DNA of 10,021 nt from CAYLPT01 sp964385645. GTDB taxonomy: Bacteria > Armatimonadota > Hebobacteria > Hebobacterales > Hebobacteraceae. Each line of letters starts with the position of its first letter. Position 1 is the stretch's first letter. This document shows positions 5,928-10,021 of this stretch, piece by piece. Made by a program: the position numbers and the translations under genes. The DNA lies in the NCBI GenBank assembly GCA_964385645.1, contig CAYLPT010000038.1:1-10021 (forward strand), in the 5' to 3' direction. The notes beneath the pieces are model-generated. The model searched no databases. It was not told the origin of the DNA and saw only the letters and a list, made by a program, of their open reading frames with translations.

Positions 5928-6662
5928 ATGCCCGACCACAGCGACGCGCGCGTTGACCTGAGGGAGCTGGGCCGCTGGGGGCGCACCGTCCGCATCGAGC
6001 TCGCCGGCCGCTGGGAGGAGGTCTGGCTGCAGACCATCGGCGACCGCACGGAGGCGCTCGAGCGCGGCCACGAGGCCATGCAGCGCAAGCTCCTGGAGTT
6101 CCGAGCCGGAGGAGAGCGGGCGGAGGCGCTCACCGAGGCCCTCCTGCTGGCGCCGGCGCAGGACCTCGCCGAGCTGGCCCTGGAGGCCGAGCGGCCCCAG
6201 CTCGCCGCCCGCGCCCGCCGCGAGCACCCCGACCCCGTGCGGCCCCGGCGGGACGCCGCCGCCGGCGAGACCGAGGAGGCCTTCTCCCGCCGGCTCGCCG
6301 ACCACCAGCGATGCTGCGAGAAGCTCGCCCGAGCCCGCCAGCAGCGCCTCGACGAGCTCGCGCGCGCCCGCCGCCGGGAGCTGCTCGGCCTTCCCAAGGA
6401 GGAGCTGGTCGCGCTCGCCCGCCCCCGGCGGATTGACATCGAGTGCTGGAACGCCTTCGCCCGCACCTGTGACGACTGGGTCCTGCTGCGCGCCGTCCGC
6501 CGCGCGGAGGACCACTCCCAGCAGTACTTCTCCGACCTCGCCGAGGTGCAGGCCCTCCACCCCGAGGTGAAGGAACAGCTCCGCCAGGCCTACCGCAGCC
6601 TGGAGCCCCAGGCGGAGGAACCACTCCCAAAATCCTCAGCCGACACCGGGGGTTCCGCCTGA
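5928..6662 (+). CDS. Tail assembly chaperone, short (G-like) form
   Basis: This 244-residue, highly charged helical protein sits between tube and tape measure genes, the place of lambda G/GT-type tail assembly chaperones. These bind the tape measure and recruit tube subunits but are absent from the virion. The N-terminus (about 5-30) is a small beta segment (TVRIELAGRWEEVWLQTIG). Long Arg/Glu/Ala-rich helices follow (about 35-165). A more conserved-looking domain is at about 165-225 (IDIECWNAFARTCDDWVLL, then QQYFSDLAEVQAL). The start at 5928 has GGAGG (5915-5919) eight bases upstream; the alternative GTG at 5910 and ATG at 5913 lie before that SD. The final nine codons after the slippery site are used only without frameshifting. 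A -1 shift at 6626-6632 yields the longer form. Confidence 0.75.
   Translation: MPDHSDARVDLRELGRWGRTVRIELAGRWEEVWLQTIGDRTEALERGHEAMQRKLLEFRAGGERAEALTEALLLAPAQDLAELALEAERPQLAARARREHPDPVRPRRDAAAGETEEAFSRRLADHQRCCEKLARARQQRLDELARARRRELLGLPKEELVALARPRRIDIECWNAFARTCDDWVLLRAVRRAEDHSQQYFSDLAEVQALHPEVKEQLRQAYRSLEPQAEEPLPKSSADTGGSA
6626..6632 (+). other. Programmed -1 ribosomal frameshift site (C CCA AAA)
   Basis: The 0-frame codons CTC-CCA-AAA contain the heptamer C CCA AAA, which fits X XXY YYZ with X=C, Y=A and Z=A. Slipping back one base lets both tRNAs re-pair on CCC and AAA. The 0-frame stop comes nine codons later (6660-6662). No strong nearby stimulatory structure is obvious: a 6-bp stem closed by a G-U pair, GGCGCT (6678-6683) with GGCGCC (6689-6694), is about 45 nt away, farther than usual. 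The gene position matches conserved tail chaperone frameshifts. Confidence 0.8.
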
Positions 6663-6853
6663 ACGACCTCGTCTGCCGGCGCTACCCCGGCGCCTTTCGA
6701 CACCCTCTCGACCCCGCGCTGGCCGATCTGCCCTGGTGGCTCAAGGAGGCGATCGCCCTCCTGGAGACCGAGCCGCCCGGCATCCCGGCCGCGGGGCCCG
6801 ATATCCGAGGAGCACCCACATGGCGGCCTTCGAACCCTACCCGGATGACCTGA
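6632..6853 (+). CDS. -1 frame extension of tail assembly chaperone (GT-like form)
   Basis: Reading from the slip site in the -1 frame gives 73 codons and a TGA at 6851-6853. The fused product (5928-6632, then 6632-6850) would be 308 residues. This stretch has no start codon with a usable ribosome binding site. It nevertheless keeps the same very high G/C third-position use as its neighbours and encodes protein-like sequence, including a YPGAF element followed by ALADLPWWLKEAIALLETE. This 'LPxW...I..LE' pattern is common in T-domains of tail chaperones, which bind tube subunits. It fills the 158-nt gap before the tape measure gene and overlaps its start by 34 nt, as in lambda. An AAGGAGG at 6742-6748 lies within the codons for LKEA and has no start codon after it. 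Confidence 0.77.
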   Translation: MLSRHRGFRLNDLVCRRYPGAFRHPLDPALADLPWWLKEAIALLETEPPGIPAAGPDIRGAPTWRPSNPTRMT

Positions 6854-7641
6854 CGCCACTGCGGCCCCTGCTCGACGCCGCGGCCCCCATCGAGGCCGCC
6901 GCCGAGACTATGTGGGCCGCCTCCCGCAACATGCTGCTCGCCGCCGACCTGCTGGCGGCCGGCCTGGCGCCGGCCGGCGCGCGGGAGCGCGAGCTCACCG
7001 CGGAGGCCGTCGAGGCCGGCATCCTGCGCGCCCTGCGCCGCGACTCCCTGCTGGGCGCGGAGGCCGGCCCTCAGGCGAGCGCCTTCCTGCTCGGGATCCC
7101 CGCCGGCCGCGGCATCCCCGGCACCGGCTACGGCCGCATGGGCGCCAGCGTCACCGGCCGCGGGGCCCGCGCCCAGCTCTACGGCTCCATCGGCGGCGCC
7201 ATCGGCTACGCCGTCGGCGGGCCCGTGGGCGCGGTGATCGGGGGCATGCTCGGCGGTTGGCTGGGCGGCGGCGACGACCGCGGCGACGAGCAGCGCCGCC
7301 AGGAGGAGCTCCGCCGGCAGTGGCTCAACACCCCCGAGGGCTTCGAGATCCAGGCCTACCTCTACCACCTCATCCGCGGCCACCTCGGCCTCCGCGCCCT
7401 CATCCCCGCCTTCGCCTCCGGCCTGCCCTCCCTCGGCTGGCGCGGCTGGGCCGGCGGCCTGGGCGGGCTCGCCAACCTGACCCCCGTGCTCGTCACCATC
7501 GGCCCCGGGGCCATCAACATCACCGGCCAGTCCCAGGAGGCCGGCGAGCGCGCCGCCCGCGCCTTCGCCGGCGAGCTGGGCCGCGCCCTCCAGCTCAACA
7601 GCGTCCTCGTCCCCGCCGCCGGCCTCGCAGGTGACCTCTGA
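6820..7641 (+). CDS. Short tape measure protein with glycine-zipper segment
   Basis: This 273-residue protein lies directly after the frameshifted chaperone, which is the tape measure slot. Tape measures span the tail lumen, set its length and are ejected ahead of the DNA. Residues 1-95 are mainly helical and Ala-rich. Residues 122-151 form a Gly-rich hydrophobic segment with GxxxG-type spacing (GGAIGYAVGGPVGAVIGG within it), likely membrane-active. A charged helix (about 152-172) follows. The C-terminus has VTIGPGAINITG (225-236) and then an amphipathic helix AGERAARAFAGELGRAL; this strand-then-helix ending is frequent in tape measure proteins. The start has GAGGAG (6807-6812) seven bases upstream, and the first codons overlap the chaperone extension. 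It is much shorter than most tape measures. An alternative is a tail-associated membrane-penetration protein, with the true length ruler elsewhere. Confidence 0.65.
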   Translation: MAAFEPYPDDLTPLRPLLDAAAPIEAAAETMWAASRNMLLAADLLAAGLAPAGARERELTAEAVEAGILRALRRDSLLGAEAGPQASAFLLGIPAGRGIPGTGYGRMGASVTGRGARAQLYGSIGGAIGYAVGGPVGAVIGGMLGGWLGGGDDRGDEQRRQEELRRQWLNTPEGFEIQAYLYHLIRGHLGLRALIPAFASGLPSLGWRGWAGGLGGLANLTPVLVTIGPGAINITGQSQEAGERAARAFAGELGRALQLNSVLVPAAGLAGDL

Positions 7642-10021
7642 TGCCCACCTCCCCTATGCGCCAGACCCACTTCCAGTGGTTCCAGGACGACGCGCCGCCG
7701 GCCGCCAACTCGCCCCTGCGCGCCCAGGACAGCAACCTCGCCGCCCTCCCCCCCGGCGCCCACGTGCTGCTGCGCATCCAGTCCCAGTACTCCGGCCTGC
7801 ACTGCCTCCGAACCGCCCGCCGCCTCCAGTACCGCAAGGTCGGCTCCAACCAGTGGCACGACCTCGGCGCCTACGCGGCCCCGCCCTACGACTCCCCCCT
7901 CGTCCACCCCAGCACCTGGTTCGCCGACGGCGACCCCATCGAGGCGCCGCGCCTCTCCACCCCCACCGGGGCCGGCTCCGGCGATTTCATCGGCGGCCAC
8001 GCCAAGCAGAGCGACTCACCCACCCCGGCCCTCGTCTACGGCCGCAAGGACTTCACCGAGGACCTCTGGTCCCTCTGGATCCATCCCCTCGCGCCCCCCG
8101 GGCTCGACCTCGAGTTCCGCGTCACCCGGGACGGCACGCCTTACGAGCACTACCTAGTCTACCCGCGCCTCACGGTGGCCGGCTACGCGCCCAGCGAGAT
8201 GGACGTCAAGGCCAACCAGCTCGCCGCCGACTCCCGACCCCTGGCCGCCCTCGAGTACCGACGCGACGGCGCCTGGCGCGACCTCACCGACCGGCTCCTG
8301 TTCCCCTTCACCATCACCCGCCGCCTCAAGGCCGTCACCACCGCCGAGCTCCGCCTCGATAACGCCGACGGCGCCCTCGCCCGCGACAACCAGGCCAGCA
8401 GTTGGAACCAGGATGCCGCCGGGGGCTACGACCCCCTCCTCGACGAGGGCCGGATGCTGCGCATCCGCCAGGGCGTGGAGCTACACCCCAACCTCGCCTA
8501 CGGCACACCCTATGACTGCGGCAGCCCCCCGCCCACCCGGCCCGAGTCCCTGCGCGGCGCCGAGCTCACCGACGGCGGCTTCGGCCAGCCCCGCAACGAG
8601 CGCGACGACGCCTGGGTCGGCTGGCACGGCGTGCCCGCCACCATCACCTTCACCCTCTCGCCGGCCCGCCATGTCTCCGCGGTCGCGGTCAGCCTCCAGA
8701 GCCGCCGCGCCGCGGGCGTGCTGCTGCCTGGCTCCGCCTCCGTGACCCTGATCGGGAGCGAGGGCGAGCACACCGCTCCCCTCCCAGTCGGCCACCTGCG
8801 CGACGACTCCGCCGGCCGCCGCCAGTACGCGTTCGCGCTCGACCTCGGCCAGCGCCACGTCTCCCAGGTCACCTTCCGCCTCTGGCCCAGAACCCCCGAC
8901 GCCTGGCTCCACCTCGACGAGGTAGCCATCTACGATGCCTCCACCTGCTCCCCGTGGCTCAAGACCACCTTCACCGGCCTGCTCGGCGACGACATCACCC
9001 AGCACGCCGACGAGCGCGGCGCCGTCCACCTGGCCCAGGTCCGCGATACGACCAAGCGCCTGGCCGACCTTTTCATCGAGCTCTTCGACCACTACGCCAA
9101 CCACACCATCGAGGGTATCATCGAGGACCTGCTCACGAACCCCCGCTACGAGGCCGCCCTCTCCCCCCATGAGTTCGCCCTCGACACCACCGGCTTCACC
9201 CTCCCCAAGTGGACCGAGCAGAACGCCACCCTCCTCGACGCCTGCGCCCAGCTGGCGAAAATGGTGGGCTGGGTGTTCGAGGCCGACGAGGAGGGCATCT
9301 ACACCCTCCACGACCTGGAGTGGAGCGCCGAGAGCGCCGAGGACACCTACCTCGCCGACCGCGACCTGCTGGGCTGGGCCGCCTCCGCCTCCGGGCTCAA
9401 CCTCCGCAACCGGGTCACGGTCAAGAGCCGCGACGCCCGCAACCGCGACATCGCGGTCACCGTCGAGGACTCCGAGAGCATCGCTCGCTACGGCCCCCGG
9501 CTCTTCACCCTCTTCGAGCCCACGATGCGCAGCGCGCCCCTCGCCCGCCAGCTCGCCTCCGCCATCTGCCGGGACTACGGCCGGGTCCAGCCCAGCGGCT
9601 CGGGCGTAGCGCTCGGCGATGTCTTCATGCGCCCGGGCCGCATCGTCACCGTCGTCCACAGCGGATGCACCCACTCGGGCCCCGCCCAGCTCTACCGCGT
9701 CGAGGCCGTCTCCCACCGCCAGACCGGCCACCGCCACGGCGACCACACCATGGCCCTCGAGCTGCGCGGGTACCGGCCCCGCATCCCCACCGCCCCCGAC
9801 AGCCTCGTCGCCCGGCCCCGAGACGGCGCCGTCGAACTCGACTGGGCCCCCCAGCCCGAGGACCCCTCTATCATCGGCTACCGCGCCTTCCTCTCTGAGA
9901 CCCTCGCCGGCAGCTACACCCAGGTCGCCAGCGTCGCCGCGCCCCCCGCGCTCATCTCGGGGCTGACCAACACCCAGACCTACTGGTTCTCGGTGGGCGC
10001 CTGGGCCGACCGGGAGGTGCT
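7641..10021 (+). CDS. Baseplate hub/tail-tip protein with galactose-binding-like and FN3 domains (partial, 3' end outside window)
   Basis: The frame is open from ATG 7641 to the window edge (793 codons). Its first base is shared with the preceding TGA, with AGGTGA at 7629-7634. An in-frame ATG at 7656 is an alternative start. Visible regions, in order, are as follows. Residues 1-185 form a beta-sandwich-like domain ending in EHYLVYPRLTV. Residues 190-286 are a hub-like beta domain with LRLDNADGAL (from about 237) and GRMLRIRQG (from 270). Residues 287-435 look like a galactose-binding/F5-8C jelly roll, with TDG at 310-312 and WLHLDE at 422-427. Hub sequence resumes with WLKTTFTGLLGDD (from 439), RNRV (589-592) and SIARYG (613-618). 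An FN3 domain starts at about 716 (DWAP, GLTNTQTYWFSV). The protein probably closes the tail tip and binds the host surface, perhaps glycans. The hub assignment is by pattern and position after the tape measure; no catalytic motif was found. Confidence 0.72.
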   Translation, partial: MPTSPMRQTHFQWFQDDAPPAANSPLRAQDSNLAALPPGAHVLLRIQSQYSGLHCLRTARRLQYRKVGSNQWHDLGAYAAPPYDSPLVHPSTWFADGDPIEAPRLSTPTGAGSGDFIGGHAKQSDSPTPALVYGRKDFTEDLWSLWIHPLAPPGLDLEFRVTRDGTPYEHYLVYPRLTVAGYAPSEMDVKANQLAADSRPLAALEYRRDGAWRDLTDRLLFPFTITRRLKAVTTAELRLDNADGALARDNQASSWNQDAAGGYDPLLDEGRMLRIRQGVELHPNLAYGTPYDCGSPPPTRPESLRGAELTDGGFGQPRNERDDAWVGWHGVPATITFTLSPARHVSAVAVSLQSRRAAGVLLPGSASVTLIGSEGEHTAPLPVGHLRDDSAGRRQYAFALDLGQRHVSQVTFRLWPRTPDAWLHLDEVAIYDASTCSPWLKTTFTGLLGDDITQHADERGAVHLAQVRDTTKRLADLFIELFDHYANHTIEGIIEDLLTNPRYEAALSPHEFALDTTGFTLPKWTEQNATLLDACAQLAKMVGWVFEADEEGIYTLHDLEWSAESAEDTYLADRDLLGWAASASGLNLRNRVTVKSRDARNRDIAVTVEDSESIARYGPRLFTLFEPTMRSAPLARQLASAICRDYGRVQPSGSGVALGDVFMRPGRIVTVVHSGCTHSGPAQLYRVEAVSHRQTGHRHGDHTMALELRGYRPRIPTAPDSLVARPRDGAVELDWAPQPEDPSIIGYRAFLSETLAGSYTQVASVAAPPALISGLTNTQTYWFSVGAWADREV

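Noticed and set aside
6736..6819. Earlier GTG start for the tape measure gene
   Set aside because: The extension is Arg/Pro/Gly-rich, has no ribosome binding site, and overlaps the protein-like -1 frame of the chaperone. GAGGAG at 6807-6812 supports the ATG at 6820.
8481..9746. Antisense open frame of 421 codons opposite the hub gene
   Set aside because: It is a composition shadow: rich in Gly, Val, Ala and Glu, with no recognisable domains. The + strand frame has hub, jelly-roll and FN3 patterns.
1..10021. tRNA genes, CRISPR arrays, insertion sequences, integrase or attachment sites
   Set aside because: None was recognised by reading. The window is almost wholly occupied by phage structural genes, and the only gaps over 150 nt are 1750-1969, described as hairpins and palindromes, and 6663-6819, covered by the frameshift extension.

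Overview
This window is part of the structural (head and tail morphogenesis) gene cluster of a tailed, siphovirus-like bacteriophage or prophage. All genes lie on the + strand. The DNA is very GC-rich, codons end almost entirely in G or C, and most genes have strong Shine-Dalgarno sequences (AAGGAGG, AGGAGGT). This points to a high-GC bacterial host. No host gene, integrase or attachment site is visible, so the sequence does not show whether this is a free phage or a prophage, and the host cannot be named.

Layout: a scaffolding-type protein (31-570) and a major capsid protein of the SU10/DUF5309 type (649-1749) form the head block. Two perfect hairpins follow (1771-1797 and 1802-1839) in a 220-nt gap full of inverted repeats. 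Next comes a 686-residue protein that fuses two different glycosyltransferases, a GT4-type GT-B domain and a GT2-type GT-A domain of SunS-like character (1970-4030). The conserved head-to-tail order then resumes: a DUF1320-like head-tail connector (4040-4402), a probable tail terminator/completion protein (4484-4936), a tail tube protein (4948-5913), a tail assembly chaperone (5928-6662), a short tape measure protein (6820-7641), and a long baseplate-hub/tail-tip protein open at the right edge (7641-10021+). No tail sheath gene is seen, which fits a non-contractile tail.

The clearest hidden signal is at the end of the tail assembly chaperone. A canonical slippery heptamer C CCA AAA (6626-6632) lies just before the stop codon. 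A -1 shift there opens a 73-codon extension (6632-6853) that fills an otherwise empty gap and overlaps the tape measure start. This is the lambda G/GT arrangement. Other notable points are the bifunctional glycosyltransferase inserted between capsid and connector genes, a galactose-binding-like domain apparently inserted inside the hub fold, an added N-terminal beta-sandwich and C-terminal FN3 domain on the same protein, and a tape measure short enough to predict a tail of only about 40 nm.

The genes plausibly work together as follows. The scaffold and capsid proteins build the procapsid, and the connector and terminator proteins join head to tail. The tube polymerises around the tape measure with help from the two chaperone forms, and the hub closes the tip and probably contacts host glycans. 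The glycosyltransferase may decorate virion proteins or the host surface.
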